From NCBI GenBank assembly GCA_021776135.1, contig JAJFGL010000030.1, forward strand, positions 1-64,000: a stretch of 64,000 nt of DNA, read 5' to 3'. Shown here piece after piece: positions 52,512-62,410 of the stretch; positions within the stretch are counted from its first letter, which is position 1; each line of letters opens with the position of its first letter. The notes beneath the pieces were generated by a model. That model saw only the letters and a program-made list of their open reading frames with translations. It did no database searches and had not been told where the DNA came from. Position numbers and translations under genes: made by a program. Source of the stretch: Kiloniellaceae bacterium. GTDB lineage: Bacteria; Pseudomonadota; Alphaproteobacteria; Kiloniellales; J153.

Positions 52512-52580
52512 CCAAGCCCTCCCAAAAGGCCGCCAACGGCCTCAACCGTCATATTCGTGATGAGTATGCTCGGCCCCTCT

Positions 52581-52595
52581 TTAAATATGCGTAAA
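52581..52595 (-). promoter_or_regulatory. CtrA-like box upstream of fliI
   Basis: TTAA-N7-TAAA, one base off consensus, 70-84 bases before the fliI start in the fliI-ctrA divergent gap. Confidence 0.5.
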
Positions 52596-52654
52596 ACAAT
52601 ATGAAATCTTACTTGCGGCGCTAAGGATTTCTTAATAAAAGGTCCGCAAAATGG

Positions 52655-52669
52655 TTAACGTCAATTTTA
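52655..52669 (+). promoter_or_regulatory. CtrA-like box upstream of ctrA (autoregulation)
   Basis: TTAA-N7-TTTA, one base off consensus, 31-45 bases before the ctrA ATG. The sequence ATGGTTAA at 52651-52658 is also the reverse complement of the known CtrA motif TTAACCAT. Two GANTC sites (GATTC near 52493 and 52696) lie in the same gap. Confidence 0.55.
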
Positions 52670-52699
52670 TTCGTCCACGAAGACATCAGGATTAGATTC

Positions 52700-53428
<729 letters not shown>

Positions 53429-53465
53429 GCCCTTCACGGAATCCGCTTCCGGGATAAGATAAATC

Positions 53466-53494
53466 AAAAGGCGCGCCTTCGGGGCGCGCCTTTT
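53466..53494 (+). terminator. Intrinsic terminator after ctrA
   Basis: A perfect 12-pair stem (53466-53477 with 53483-53494) around a TTCGG loop. The right arm runs into TTTTT, and the A-rich left arm makes it work on both strands. Confidence 0.9.
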
Positions 53495-53532
53495 TCTTGT
53501 TCAATTTCAGACTTGAGTGAATCGGCGGTTTT

Positions 53533-53578
53533 AGAGCCCTTTCCGATCGAATGAGTCCGTATGATCGGAAAGGGCTCT
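53533..53578. repeat. Short palindrome with AGAGCCCTTTCCGATC arms
   Basis: Perfect 16-base arms at 53533-53548 and 53563-53578. It lies between the convergent ctrA and cheR genes, and its right end covers the first two bases of the cheR stop codon. It shares arms with the elements at 30055 and 61300. Confidence 0.75.
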
Positions 53579-54425
53579 AACCGACCGCCTTAACTGGGTT
53601 CGCCGCCATTGCCGAGGTCGATAGCTGATAGACTCCGCGTTGACCCTGCATGAGTTGAAAACGGTCCGTGGTTCCCAGAACCGTCTCGGCCCCGCCTAGA
53701 TAGAGAAAACCGTCATTCGGCATAAGATCGGCCATGCCGGCGAGCACCTGACCCTTAGTCGGCGGATCGAAGTAAATCAGAACATTGCGGCAGAACACGA
53801 TATCGAACTTTCCGAGAGCGGCCGGACTGCCCAAAAGGTTGAACGATTTGAACTTAACCATGTGACGAATTTCTTCGCTGATCTGCCAACGTTCGCCAAC
53901 CTGCTTGAAGTATTTCACCAAGAGGGAAATGGGCAGACCGCGTTGAACCTCGAACTGCGAGTATAATCCCGCCTCGGCCTTGGTTAGTATCTCTTTCGAC
54001 AAGTCGGTGGCGATTATTTCGATACGCCAACCCGCCAGCTTGGCCGAGTTTTCTTTTAACAGCATGGCCAAGGTATAGGGTTCCTGGCCCGAAGAGCAGG
54101 CCGCGCTCCAAATCCGGATTGTCTTGGCTCCCGCGCGGTGCTCCAGCATGTGCGGCAGGACCAAATCCCGGAACTGGTCGAAGGGTTTCTGGTCGCGGAA
54201 GAAAAATGACTCGTTGGTGGTCATGGCTTCCGTCACATCGACCAAAAGTTCCTCGTTCGAACCCGCGCGAATAGCTTTAACCAACTCGTCGAAACCGGCG
54301 AAGCTCCACTTACGCGCAACAGGGTTGAGGCGGCTTTCCATCAGGTACGCCTTCTCTTTCGTCAACGCCAAGCCGCTGCGTTTCTTGAGAAGGTCGGAAA
54401 TAAACTCGAAATCGCTTACATTCAT
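53577..54425 (-). CDS. cheR: Chemoreceptor methyltransferase CheR
   Basis: 282 residues from the ATG at 54425 (MNVSDFEFISDLL), which overlaps the cheB stop in an ATGA. The N-terminal helical domain recognises receptors. The SAM-binding domain has TIRIWSAACSSGQEPYTLAM, then IIATDLSKEILTKAEAGLYS and FDIVFCRNVLIYFDPPTKG, all family hallmarks. CheR methylates receptor glutamates and opposes CheB. It is the last gene of the minus-strand cheA-cheW-cheY-cheB-cheR run, and its stop lies in a palindromic repeat. Confidence 0.94.
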   Translation of the reverse strand: MNVSDFEFISDLLKKRSGLALTKEKAYLMESRLNPVARKWSFAGFDELVKAIRAGSNEELLVDVTEAMTTNESFFFRDQKPFDQFRDLVLPHMLEHRAGAKTIRIWSAACSSGQEPYTLAMLLKENSAKLAGWRIEIIATDLSKEILTKAEAGLYSQFEVQRGLPISLLVKYFKQVGERWQISEEIRHMVKFKSFNLLGSPAALGKFDIVFCRNVLIYFDPPTKGQVLAGMADLMPNDGFLYLGGAETVLGTTDRFQLMQGQRGVYQLSTSAMAANPVKAVG

Positions 54426-55531
54426 GCCGCGGTCCTCAGTGCTATCTTGCGCACATACGGCGCGATATCGTTGAGCGGCAAAACGGCCGAGCATAAACCG
54501 GACGTCGCCACGGCGCCTGGCATTCCCCAGACAACGCTGGTCGCCTCATCCTGCGCGATAACGGAACCGCCCGCCGCCGTCACAGCCTTCGAGCCGTCAC
54601 GCCCATCGTGGCCCATGCCGGTCAGCATGATCACCAACAAACGCGAACCGTAAATCGGCGCCATGCTACGCAACATCGGATCGACCGCGGGCCGGCAAAA
54701 GTTTACCGGCGCGGTATCGATGATCTTGATGGTGTTGCAATTTTCGCCGCGAGCTACGGTCATATGAAAATTACCCGGCGCGACATAAATCCGCCCTGGC
54801 TCTATTTTCTCGCCATTTTTGCCCTCGGATGCGGGCACGCCGCAGGCGCGCGATATATGTTCAGCCAAAAGCGCGGTGAATGTCGGGGGCATATGCTGGG
54901 TTATAAGGATGGGAAGCGTGAAATTCTTGCACAGATCCTTCAACAAGGTGAAAAGCGCGGGCGGACCGCCGGTCGAGCTGCCTATGGCGATCACATCGGG
55001 GCGCACACTTGGCGCCGCGCGTAATACAACCGGACCGGGCGATATCACGACCTTCTTTGGCACGGCCTCGGACCGTCTGGCCGTGACAGGATGCCGTGTA
55101 CGGCCACTGGAACGTCCGGCCTGGGCAACCGCCTTGATCTTCTCGATCAACTCGCTCTTGAAAGCGTCGGCGGAATGAATTTCCTTGGTTGAGGTAGGCT
55201 TGGTCACATAGTCGGCGGCCCCATTGGCCATGGCCTGAAGGCTGATATCCGCATTCGCGAGGGTCAAGGTAGAGGCCATGATAACCTGAACGCCAGGCTT
55301 CGCTTTCAGTAACAACGGCAGGGCGGTCATGCCATCCATGACCGGCATCTCAATATCTAAAACCACGATTTCGATATCGTTCTTGACCACCGATTTCAGC
55401 GCGACTTCCCCGTTAGTCGCGGTCGCCATGACCTTGATTTCTGGATCGGACTCGAGATTACGAGTCAAGAGCCCGCGGATAACGGCGGAATCGTCAACAA
55501 CCATGACTCTATATGGATCGCCGGACGGCAT
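54422..55531 (-). CDS. cheB: Chemoreceptor methylesterase CheB
   Basis: 369 residues. The N-terminal receiver domain has Asp13-Asp14 and the phospho-acceptor Asp59 (IVVLDIEMPVMDGM). The C-terminal esterase domain has AIGSSTGGPPALFTLLKDLC with catalytic Ser186, PILITQHMPPTFTALLAEHI with the catalytic His, and MLTGMGHDGRDGSKAVTAAG with the catalytic Asp. CheB removes methyl groups from receptors when phosphorylated by CheA. No chemoreceptor gene lies in the window. Confidence 0.95.
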   Translation of the reverse strand: MPSGDPYRVMVVDDSAVIRGLLTRNLESDPEIKVMATATNGEVALKSVVKNDIEIVVLDIEMPVMDGMTALPLLLKAKPGVQVIMASTLTLANADISLQAMANGAADYVTKPTSTKEIHSADAFKSELIEKIKAVAQAGRSSGRTRHPVTARRSEAVPKKVVISPGPVVLRAAPSVRPDVIAIGSSTGGPPALFTLLKDLCKNFTLPILITQHMPPTFTALLAEHISRACGVPASEGKNGEKIEPGRIYVAPGNFHMTVARGENCNTIKIIDTAPVNFCRPAVDPMLRSMAPIYGSRLLVIMLTGMGHDGRDGSKAVTAAGGSVIAQDEATSVVWGMPGAVATSGLCSAVLPLNDIAPYVRKIALRTAA

Positions 55532-55572
55532 AAAATTACATCCTACCTGTTCTTTTTTACATTCTTGGTGCT

Positions 55573-55938
55573 TTAGAGAAGGCCTACTTGGGAAAATTTA
55601 GATTCGATAATCTCGCTGTCGAACGGTTTCATGATGTATTCGTTGGCGCCTGCTTGCATGGCTTCTTGTATATGCGCCATATCGTTTTCTGTCGTACAGA
55701 ATACGACGATGGGCTGAGTCACGCCTTCCAAGGCCCGTAGATCGTTCAGGAACTCCAAACCGCTTTTCACCGGCATGTTCCAGTCCAACAGGACAGCATT
55801 GGGCATCTGCCGCTGGCAGGCCTCCAATGCCTTTTGCCCGTCTTCGGCTTCGTCGATTTCGAAGTCCAAACCCTCAAGTATCTTTCGCGCAACCATGCGA
55901 ACTACTTTTGAGTCATCAACAACCAGACATGTCTTCAT
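55573..55938 (-). CDS. Second stand-alone CheY-type response regulator
   Basis: 121 residues from the ATG at 55938 (MKTCLVVDDSKVVRMVARKI); a start 21 bases earlier is less likely. Asp8-Asp9, phospho-acceptor Asp52 (AVLLDWNMPVKSGLEFL), the switch Thr in VVFCTTEND, and Lys in YIMKPF are present. It lies between cheW and cheB in the cheA operon. With another CheY beside CheZ at 2444, this one may be the motor signal, a phosphate sink or a signal for another output. Confidence 0.9.
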   Translation of the reverse strand: MKTCLVVDDSKVVRMVARKILEGLDFEIDEAEDGQKALEACQRQMPNAVLLDWNMPVKSGLEFLNDLRALEGVTQPIVVFCTTENDMAHIQEAMQAGANEYIMKPFDSEIIESKFSQVGLL

Positions 55939-56029
55939 ATCGCGCACTCCATCACGCAAGAAAACGAGTCACCCGGCATGGCGCCCCGTATTGTGTTTAC
56001 CGCGCCCCATGGCTTCTCTCTCCGTCAAC

Positions 56030-56527
56030 TCAGTTCGCGGCCACCACCGCGCGCCCATAGTCGAGCAAGCGGTTTACGTCGAGAACAACCAAAAGCTGCC
56101 CATCCAAACGGTATATTCCGTCCGATACGGCGCGGAACTTCGCCCCCAACGTCGGTGGGTTTCGATCGAAAGTCTTTGCGGAGAGAGCCAGAACTTCGCC
56201 CACGCCGTCGACCACGAGGCTATATAATTCACCATCGTGCTCGGCCACGATGCTCATGCTTTCGCCGTCATCGTCGCGCGCCGGAAGTCCCAAGCGCGCC
56301 CGCATATCGATAGCCGTCACTACACGGCCCCGCAGGTTCAAGGAACCCATGACTTCAGGTGGCGCTAGAGGAATTCTCGTAATCTGATATGAGCTGAGAA
56401 CATCTTGCACTTTCAACACGGGTATACCGAATAGCTGATCGGCGATCGTGAAAGTGACGAATTCTTGGGTTGCGACGGAATTCAGGGGGTGTGCCGGTTC
56501 CGCCGCCGATTGTGTCGTAGCCGTCAT
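56030..56527 (-). CDS. cheW: Chemotaxis coupling protein CheW
   Basis: 165 residues, one CheW domain at about 20-155. Hallmarks are FVTFTIADQLFGIPVLKVQD, then SYQITRIPLAPPEVMGSLNL, RGRVVTAIDMRARLGLP and VDGVGEVLALSAKTFDRNPP. CheW couples receptors to CheA. It overlaps the cheA stop by four bases (ATGA). Confidence 0.95.
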   Translation of the reverse strand: MTATTQSAAEPAHPLNSVATQEFVTFTIADQLFGIPVLKVQDVLSSYQITRIPLAPPEVMGSLNLRGRVVTAIDMRARLGLPARDDDGESMSIVAEHDGELYSLVVDGVGEVLALSAKTFDRNPPTLGAKFRAVSDGIYRLDGQLLVVLDVNRLLDYGRAVVAAN

Positions 56528-59262
56528 GCCGCACCTCTGATTTCAGATAGGGCCTCGTGTAAAGCGCCGAGCAAGGCTTCACGGTCGCTCTTAGCCACAT
56601 AATCGATGAAACCGACCGCCCTGCCCCGGTCCAAATCCTTTTGCGTGGCAAAGGATGACAACGCGACCATGGGAACATTGGACCAATTCGATTCTTTTTT
56701 CACTGCTTCGGCGAACTCAAAACCGCTCATGCCGGGCATTTCGATATCCGATACGATGACATCGAACTTTTCACCCGCTTCGCAGCGCTGCAGGGCCTCG
56801 CTCGCGCTCGCGGAGCAAGAGACTTCATATCCGGCCACGGAAAGCAGCGGTTGCAGAAGGTTACGGAAAAATGGGCTATCGTCGACCAACAACAGCCGCG
56901 AGGCCTCCTCATCGCCAAAGGAATCACTGGCCTCGCCGCCAAACCAATCATGGAACGCCAGCGTCAGATAGTGGGCGACGTCCAGAACATCCGTGGCGCG
57001 GCCGTCGATCACGGCGCTACCGACATAACCGACACTCTTGGATGTCAGTTCGATGTTAAGGCGTTCCTCCACGATGTCGACAATCTCATCGACAACCAAG
57101 CCCATGGTGCGGTCGCGGTCAGTGAAAACGAGCACCGGCTGACGGCCCTCCGTTTTCAATTCACCGGTACCCTCCATGGTCACCAATGGCATCAACTGAC
57201 CCCGGTACTGAACGACATTTTGCCCATTGGAGTTTTCAACTTTGTCCAATTCGATCTCTTCCAGGCGCGCGATCAGTCCCAGGGGCACCGCTTTCGGATT
57301 GTCGCCGGCAACACGGAACACCAACATGGCAACGGTTTCTTCGTTTTGCGACGCATGGCGGTCACTGGTTGTATCGCCGCTCTCTTCGGCCAACTCTACT
57401 TCGCCGTTAGCGGCCGCGATCCCGTTCGGATCCAATATCATGACAACGCTGCCGTCACCCAAGATCGTGTTGCCCGAGAACATTTGGTTATCGCGCATGA
57501 TGCGGGCGACAGGCTTGACGACAATCTCTTCCGTATCGAAGACACGATCGACGATAATCCCGAAGGAATAGCTGCCGACCTGCGAGACGACGATAAAACC
57601 TTCTCCGCTCTCGATATCGCCATCCTGATCTGTATTGGTTTGTGAAACACTCTTGTTTTCGGTTTCGGCCGCCGGGTCTTCGATCTCGTCAGGCGCGTTC
57701 AACTTCATAAGGTCGCGCAAATTGACCAAAGGCAGCAGGCGGTTACGTAACCGCAGAACAGGTGTATTGTTGATGCGTTCGATCGTGTTTTCCGAATGAA
57801 CGGAAGCGCGCACCAATTCAAGAACGCTGAGTTGCGGAATGGCGAAGCGGTCGCCCGCGCATTCGACGATCAGCGCCGATACGATCGCCAAGGTCAGGGG
57901 TATCTTGATAATGAAGGCCGTGCCCTTGCCCTCGGTGGAGTTGAGTTCGACCGTGCCGCCGATTTTTTCGATATTGGTGCGCACGACGTCCATGCCGACA
58001 CCGCGCCCGGACACTGAGGTAACGGACGACGCGGTCGAGAACCCGGCCTTGAAGATAAACCGCTGGATTTGCTGTTCGGACATGGTCTCCAACTCGGCCT
58101 CGGTCGCCAAGCCGTTGGTGATAATTTTGTTTTTTATCACGTCGATAGGCAGACCGCGCCCGTCGTCGGAAATCGAAATAACGATGTGGCCGCCTTCGTG
58201 GTAGGCCTTCAAGACGACTTTACCGGTTTCCGGTTTGCCGGCCTCGATCCGCCCCGCGGTCGTCTCCAGGCCGTGATCGGCGGAGTTGCGGACCATGTGG
58301 GTTAGCGGATCCTTGATCAGTTCCAAGACTTGCCTGTCGAGTTCGGTTTCGGCGCCCTTCATAACCAGATCGATTTTCTTATCCAATTCGATCGACAGAT
58401 CGCGGATAATTCGCGGCAACTTGGCCCAGGCGTTTCCGATCGGCTGCATCCGGGTCTTCATCACGCCTTCCTGAAGTTCGGAAACGACGTGATTCAGCCT
58501 CTGCAAAGGCGCCGTGAACTCGCTGTCCTTTTGCCCGCGCAGGATCTGAAGTAACTGGTTTCTGGTCAGAACCATCTCCGAGACCATGGTCATCAGGTTT
58601 TCCAGCAGCTCCACGTTGACGCGAATCGACTGATTGGCGACCGAAGAATCTCCACCGCTCTTGGCTTCTATTTTGGCCTCGGAATTGGCGGCCTGGGCCG
58701 GTTTTTTCTCAGGCACGGGCGCCATGGCAACGGCCTCGGGAACCTCTTCCGCCACCGGCTCATCGGCGGCTTCGAATTCTTCCACCGGCTGATCTTCCGC
58801 GGCGGCATCGTCGAACGCGACTACTTCGCCGGTCTCCTCAGGTTCGGCCTCGGTCTCGGGCGCGGCCTCGCCGACGGCGCTCTCGCCATGTTCCGCATAG
58901 GCATTTAGACGGGCAATAAGGTCGGAGTCTTCGCCTTCCGGCTCGCTCTCGTTTGCCTCCAAGTATTCAAGGATCGTGCGGATCGTGTCCAGGCATTCCA
59001 AGATCAGGGACACCGCCTTGGGCGTCACTTCCAAGTCGCCGTCCCGGAACTTGCCAAGGATATTTTCACCCGCGTGGGCCACGGATTCCAAGCGCGGCAG
59101 ACCGAGGAAACCGCAGGTTCCCTTGATTGTATGCATATACCGGAAGATGTTGCTGAGCAGTTCCTGATCGTTCGGATTCTGTTCCAGCTGCACCAACTCG
59201 ACATCGAGAACCGCGAGGCCCTCGCTCGTTTCCGTCAAAAATTCACTTAAAAGATCATCCAT
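56524..59262 (-). CDS. cheA: Hybrid chemotaxis kinase CheA with C-terminal receiver
   Basis: 912 residues, much longer than classical CheA. Order: an HPt domain (1-105) with phospho-His44 in MHTIKGTCGFLG; an acidic Ala/Glu-rich linker (about 115-205) in place of a recognisable P2 domain; the dimerisation helices from about 215; the ATP-binding domain with HMVRNSADHGLE and DDGRGLPIDVI; two CheW-like domains (about 440-620 and 635-770); and a receiver domain from about 785 with phospho-acceptor Asp839. The extra CheW domain and fused receiver suggest internal phosphate control. It heads the che operon and has a CtrA-like box upstream. Confidence 0.93.
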   Translation of the reverse strand: MDDLLSEFLTETSEGLAVLDVELVQLEQNPNDQELLSNIFRYMHTIKGTCGFLGLPRLESVAHAGENILGKFRDGDLEVTPKAVSLILECLDTIRTILEYLEANESEPEGEDSDLIARLNAYAEHGESAVGEAAPETEAEPEETGEVVAFDDAAAEDQPVEEFEAADEPVAEEVPEAVAMAPVPEKKPAQAANSEAKIEAKSGGDSSVANQSIRVNVELLENLMTMVSEMVLTRNQLLQILRGQKDSEFTAPLQRLNHVVSELQEGVMKTRMQPIGNAWAKLPRIIRDLSIELDKKIDLVMKGAETELDRQVLELIKDPLTHMVRNSADHGLETTAGRIEAGKPETGKVVLKAYHEGGHIVISISDDGRGLPIDVIKNKIITNGLATEAELETMSEQQIQRFIFKAGFSTASSVTSVSGRGVGMDVVRTNIEKIGGTVELNSTEGKGTAFIIKIPLTLAIVSALIVECAGDRFAIPQLSVLELVRASVHSENTIERINNTPVLRLRNRLLPLVNLRDLMKLNAPDEIEDPAAETENKSVSQTNTDQDGDIESGEGFIVVSQVGSYSFGIIVDRVFDTEEIVVKPVARIMRDNQMFSGNTILGDGSVVMILDPNGIAAANGEVELAEESGDTTSDRHASQNEETVAMLVFRVAGDNPKAVPLGLIARLEEIELDKVENSNGQNVVQYRGQLMPLVTMEGTGELKTEGRQPVLVFTDRDRTMGLVVDEIVDIVEERLNIELTSKSVGYVGSAVIDGRATDVLDVAHYLTLAFHDWFGGEASDSFGDEEASRLLLVDDSPFFRNLLQPLLSVAGYEVSCSASASEALQRCEAGEKFDVIVSDIEMPGMSGFEFAEAVKKESNWSNVPMVALSSFATQKDLDRGRAVGFIDYVAKSDREALLGALHEALSEIRGAA

Positions 59263-59558
59263 CGCGGCCGTCCCGCTAGTTTATACAACGTCAGTTTCCG
59301 GCATGGCGAGTTTCACTTGGCCCCCGGTTTTTCACACTGAAAGGTGACAAAAAGAGATTAAAATCCCCTTACTATAACGTGTGCGATCTTCGCGAGGCGA
59401 AGCCCCGCCCCAAAGGATAACCTTGATTAATATGAGTGAACTTCCCGTAAAGGTAGAGTTGTTTCGGCCGCGAAGGCACGGCGGCATTGCCGGTTCTTCA
59501 CCCGGCTGATATGCCTTCTGCCCATGATTGCAAGACGCAATAGAAACCTACATTCGGT
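59263..59558. other. Divergent intergenic region, cheA / iron permease
   Basis: 296 bases between divergent starts. It holds one CtrA-like box (59358-59372). No other signal is seen, and small frames on either strand have no family resemblance. Confidence 0.5.
59358..59372 (-). promoter_or_regulatory. CtrA-like box upstream of cheA
   Basis: TTAA-N7-TTAC (plus-strand reading), one base off consensus, 96-110 bases before the cheA start. Confidence 0.45.
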
Positions 59559-61301
59559 ATGAGCGGTTCCACTCAGATTCCAATTCCTGGAATGTCGAAA
59601 CCAGGCGCGGCAGATCATCGGGGCGGCGGAGCGGGCCGCCGGAGCGTGGGCAAGCCGTACCGGATTAACAGTTCCTTATCTTGGATATCCCTGCTCATCG
59701 CCGCCCTGTTCTCGATCCCAATCGTCAGTGTCTTGGCTAATGTCTTTGTGCCAAGCGGCGGCGCTTGGCGGCATCTGGCCGAAACCGTTTTGCCGGGCTA
59801 TATCGCCAACACTTTCCTGCTCGTACTCGGGGTCGGGTGCGGCGTTCTGATGCTCGGTTTAAGCACGGCCTGGCTGGTCACCATGTGCCGTTTTCCAGGC
59901 CGGCGGATCTTTGAATGGGCCCTCATCCTGCCGCTTGCCGTTCCGGCTTATGTCATGGCCTACACCTATACCGACTTCCTTCAGTACACCGGGCCGCTTC
60001 AGGCCCTGCTACGGGATCTGACGGGTTGGGGACTGCATGACTATTGGTTTCCAAATATCCGCTCCCTGGGCGGCGCGATCGTTCTGCTCAGTTTGGTGCT
60101 GTACCCTTATGTCTATCTCTTGGCCCGGGCCGCCTTTCTGGAGCAATCGGTGTGCGCGCTGGAGGTTAGCCGCGCCCTGGGCTGCGGTCCCTGGTCGAGT
60201 TTTTATCGCGTCGCCCTGCCGCTGGCCCGGCCGGCGATCGTCGGTGGGGTCGCCTTGGCCTTGATGGAAACCATCGCCGACTTCGGAACCGTCTCTTTTT
60301 TCGGCGTGCCGACCTTCACGACCGGTATCGTTCGCGCCTGGTTCTCCATGGGCGACAGGGTCGCCGCCGCGCAATTATCCTCCGCCCTGCTCTGCTTCGT
60401 CTTGGTGGTGGTGGTGTTGGAGCGCAGCAGCCGTGGGCGGGCGCGTTATTATCATACCTCGGGTAAATACCAGTACCTGCCCAGCGCCAAGCTTCGGGGA
60501 TGGCGCGCCGGGGCCGCCAGCCTGGTTTGCGCCTTGCCCCTGTTTCTCGGCTTTCTTTTGCCGGCGGCGATCCTGCTTGGCATGACCATCGAAGCCGGCG
60601 ATTCCCAGTTCGGCCCGCGTTTCCTGCGTCTGGCCGGTAACAGCTTCACGCTCTCCGCGGTCACTGCGGTCGCGGCGGTCTTGCTGGCGGCCGTCATGGC
60701 CTATGCCGTGCGCCTGAGCCCCGGTCCCCTGGCCCTGGCGGCCAACCGGGTCGCGGCCATGGGATATGCGGTGCCGGGCACGGTCATCGCCGTCGGCGCG
60801 CTAATCCCCTTCGCCTTGTTCGACAACGCCTTGGACGCCTGGATGCGGGCAAGCTTCGGTATTTCCACCGGCTTGCTATTAACCGGCACCATAGCCGCGC
60901 TCGTCTTCGCCTATCTGGTGCGGTTTCTAGCGGTTTCCCTGAACACGGTCGAATCGGGTTTAGGCAAGATCAAACCCACCATGGACGATGCCGCGCGGTC
61001 GCTGGGCCGGGGCCCCGGCGCCACCCAGGCGCGCATTCACGCGCCGCTGATGTGGAGCAGCCTTTTGACCGCGGGACTCTTGGTTTTCGTCGATGTGATG
61101 AAAGAGCTTCCGGCGACCTTGATCATGCGCCCTTTCAATTTCGACACCCTCGCGGTGCAAGCCTATAACTTGGCTTCGGACGAGCGCCTGACCGAAGCCT
61201 CGACGGCCTCGCTCGCCATTGTCGCGGTCGGTATCCTGCCGTTGATTATTCTAAGCCGCGCCATCGCCAGGGCCCGGCCGGGCAGCCGCGCCAAGCATTA
61301 G
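59559..61301 (+). CDS. Iron(III)-type ABC transporter permease
   Basis: 580 residues with about twelve membrane segments in two repeated halves, the FbpB/SfuB layout. Each half has an inner-membrane permease loop: LEVSRALGCGPWSSFYRVAL near 200 and DDAARSLGRGPGATQARIHA near 480, which contact the ATPase. The closing part has DVMKELPATLIMRPFNFDTL, typical of iron permeases. It is unlinked to any ATPase or binding protein in this window, so its partners must lie elsewhere. Substrate assignment to ferric iron is by family; other cargoes (thiamine, phosphonate) are possible. Confidence 0.85.
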   Translation: MSGSTQIPIPGMSKPGAADHRGGGAGRRSVGKPYRINSSLSWISLLIAALFSIPIVSVLANVFVPSGGAWRHLAETVLPGYIANTFLLVLGVGCGVLMLGLSTAWLVTMCRFPGRRIFEWALILPLAVPAYVMAYTYTDFLQYTGPLQALLRDLTGWGLHDYWFPNIRSLGGAIVLLSLVLYPYVYLLARAAFLEQSVCALEVSRALGCGPWSSFYRVALPLARPAIVGGVALALMETIADFGTVSFFGVPTFTTGIVRAWFSMGDRVAAAQLSSALLCFVLVVVVLERSSRGRARYYHTSGKYQYLPSAKLRGWRAGAASLVCALPLFLGFLLPAAILLGMTIEAGDSQFGPRFLRLAGNSFTLSAVTAVAAVLLAAVMAYAVRLSPGPLALAANRVAAMGYAVPGTVIAVGALIPFALFDNALDAWMRASFGISTGLLLTGTIAALVFAYLVRFLAVSLNTVESGLGKIKPTMDDAARSLGRGPGATQARIHAPLMWSSLLTAGLLVFVDVMKELPATLIMRPFNFDTLAVQAYNLASDERLTEASTASLAIVAVGILPLIILSRAIARARPGSRAKH

Positions 61302-61331
61302 AGCCCTTTTCGATCATTCGGAAAGGGCTCT
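61300..61331. repeat. Short palindrome with AGAGCCCTTTTCG arms
   Basis: Arms at 61300-61312 and 61319-61331 match at 12 of 13 positions. It lies between the convergent permease and chpT genes and overlaps both stop regions. It shares the arm sequence with the elements at 30055 and 53533. Confidence 0.7.
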
Positions 61332-61971
61332 AGGACGCCAAGCTGGCCGTGAATTTCACGGCCCCGTCCGTCCCCTCATCCACTGTAATGGCGCCGTCCA
61401 TGCGTTCGGCGATCCGGCAGGTGAAATAGGCCTGCACGTTGCGCGGCGTCAGCTCGCCGATCTCGGCCTGCGCGGCAAGTGCGGGCCGGGTTTCGTCGCG
61501 CAAGCCCGCCCGCTCGCCCGACGCCGTCACCTCGACGCCAAGGCCGCCGCCGCTGGCCGAAATCCCGATGGTCAGGCTGCCGCCCATGGGCAGGGATTCA
61601 GCCCCCAATAACAGCATGTTGAGCAGCAGCTTTCCCAGGTCCGAGGGCGCATCGTCCGGGATCCCCTGGGCCGGCCAGGTCAAAGCGATCTTATTGCCAT
61701 CGAAAAACCCGCCCGCAAGATCGCGCAATTCATCGAGGCTGCCTCCGACCCGGGAGCCCGCCATGCCAAAGGCCAAGCGGAAATACTGCAGGGCCCGCGC
61801 CGCCCGCGCGCCGCTGTCCGCCACCAATTTAAGGGCTTCGGGCCCCATGTCGCCCATATCGTCTTCCAGGAGCTCCAAGCCGTTATTCACGGCCCCGACC
61901 GGCCCCACCAGATCGTGGCACAGCCGCGACGACAGAAGCTCCAAGACCCTTAAATCGATATGCACGTCCAT
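61330..61971 (-). CDS. chpT: Histidine phosphotransferase ChpT
   Basis: 213 residues. The N-terminal hairpin carries the phospho-His motif SSRLCHDLVGPVGAVNNGLE with His19. The C-terminal half is a degenerate ATPase-like fold (GKLLLNMLLLGAESLPMGGS) with no ATP-binding motifs. ChpT passes phosphate from the hybrid kinase CckA to CtrA and CpdR. CtrA is encoded 8 kb upstream; CckA and CpdR are not in the window. Close linkage of chpT with ctrA and the chemotaxis operon fits a motility role for the CtrA pathway. Confidence 0.9.
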   Translation of the reverse strand: MDVHIDLRVLELLSSRLCHDLVGPVGAVNNGLELLEDDMGDMGPEALKLVADSGARAARALQYFRLAFGMAGSRVGGSLDELRDLAGGFFDGNKIALTWPAQGIPDDAPSDLGKLLLNMLLLGAESLPMGGSLTIGISASGGGLGVEVTASGERAGLRDETRPALAAQAEIGELTPRNVQAYFTCRIAERMDGAITVDEGTDGAVKFTASLAS

Positions 61972-62199
61972 GGTGTCCTCGTTTCCTTCCGCGTTTTACG
62001 AATCGGGCTTAGGTATTAACGGGTTGTCGTTGCCGTGCGGTTAAGTGTCGATGATGGAACGCCGACCGCGCCAAGCACAGCTTATACACAGCATCGGGTC
62101 CAGGGGAAAAGCTAGCTCTGGGATTTCAAGAGGTTGTTCAGGCCCGATACCCTGGCTTAGGATATGCCGCCGGAAGCCGCAAACCTGGGATTTATCGCG

Positions 62200-62376
62200 A
62201 TGGGAGACCTCTTGCCTGGCCAATGGGTCCGTCACCCCGCCCGGCCCGATTGGGGTATCGGACAGGTCCAGTCCGCCATTGGCAAGCGGGTGACCTTGAA
62301 CTTCGAGCACGCCGGTAAGGTGCTGATCGACATCGAACGGGTTAGCCTGGAGACGATTGAGGATCCCGAAGCTTAG
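62200..62376 (+). CDS. Small DUF3553 protein
   Basis: 58 residues from the ATG at 62200 (MGDLLPGQWVRHPARPDWGI); an ATG 36 bases upstream adds an unconserved leader. The single domain has GQVQSAIGKRVTLNFEHAGK, the full DUF3553 pattern. This small SH3/tudor-like fold also occurs at the C-terminus of some UvrD-type helicases and often stands alone in Alphaproteobacteria. The function is not known. It is followed 34 bases later by the NuoE-NuoF fusion gene. Confidence 0.8.
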   Translation: MGDLLPGQWVRHPARPDWGIGQVQSAIGKRVTLNFEHAGKVLIDIERVSLETIEDPEA

Positions 62377-62410
62377 CGGGAAACGGAATAGAGAGGACGA
62401 GACAGCAGGC

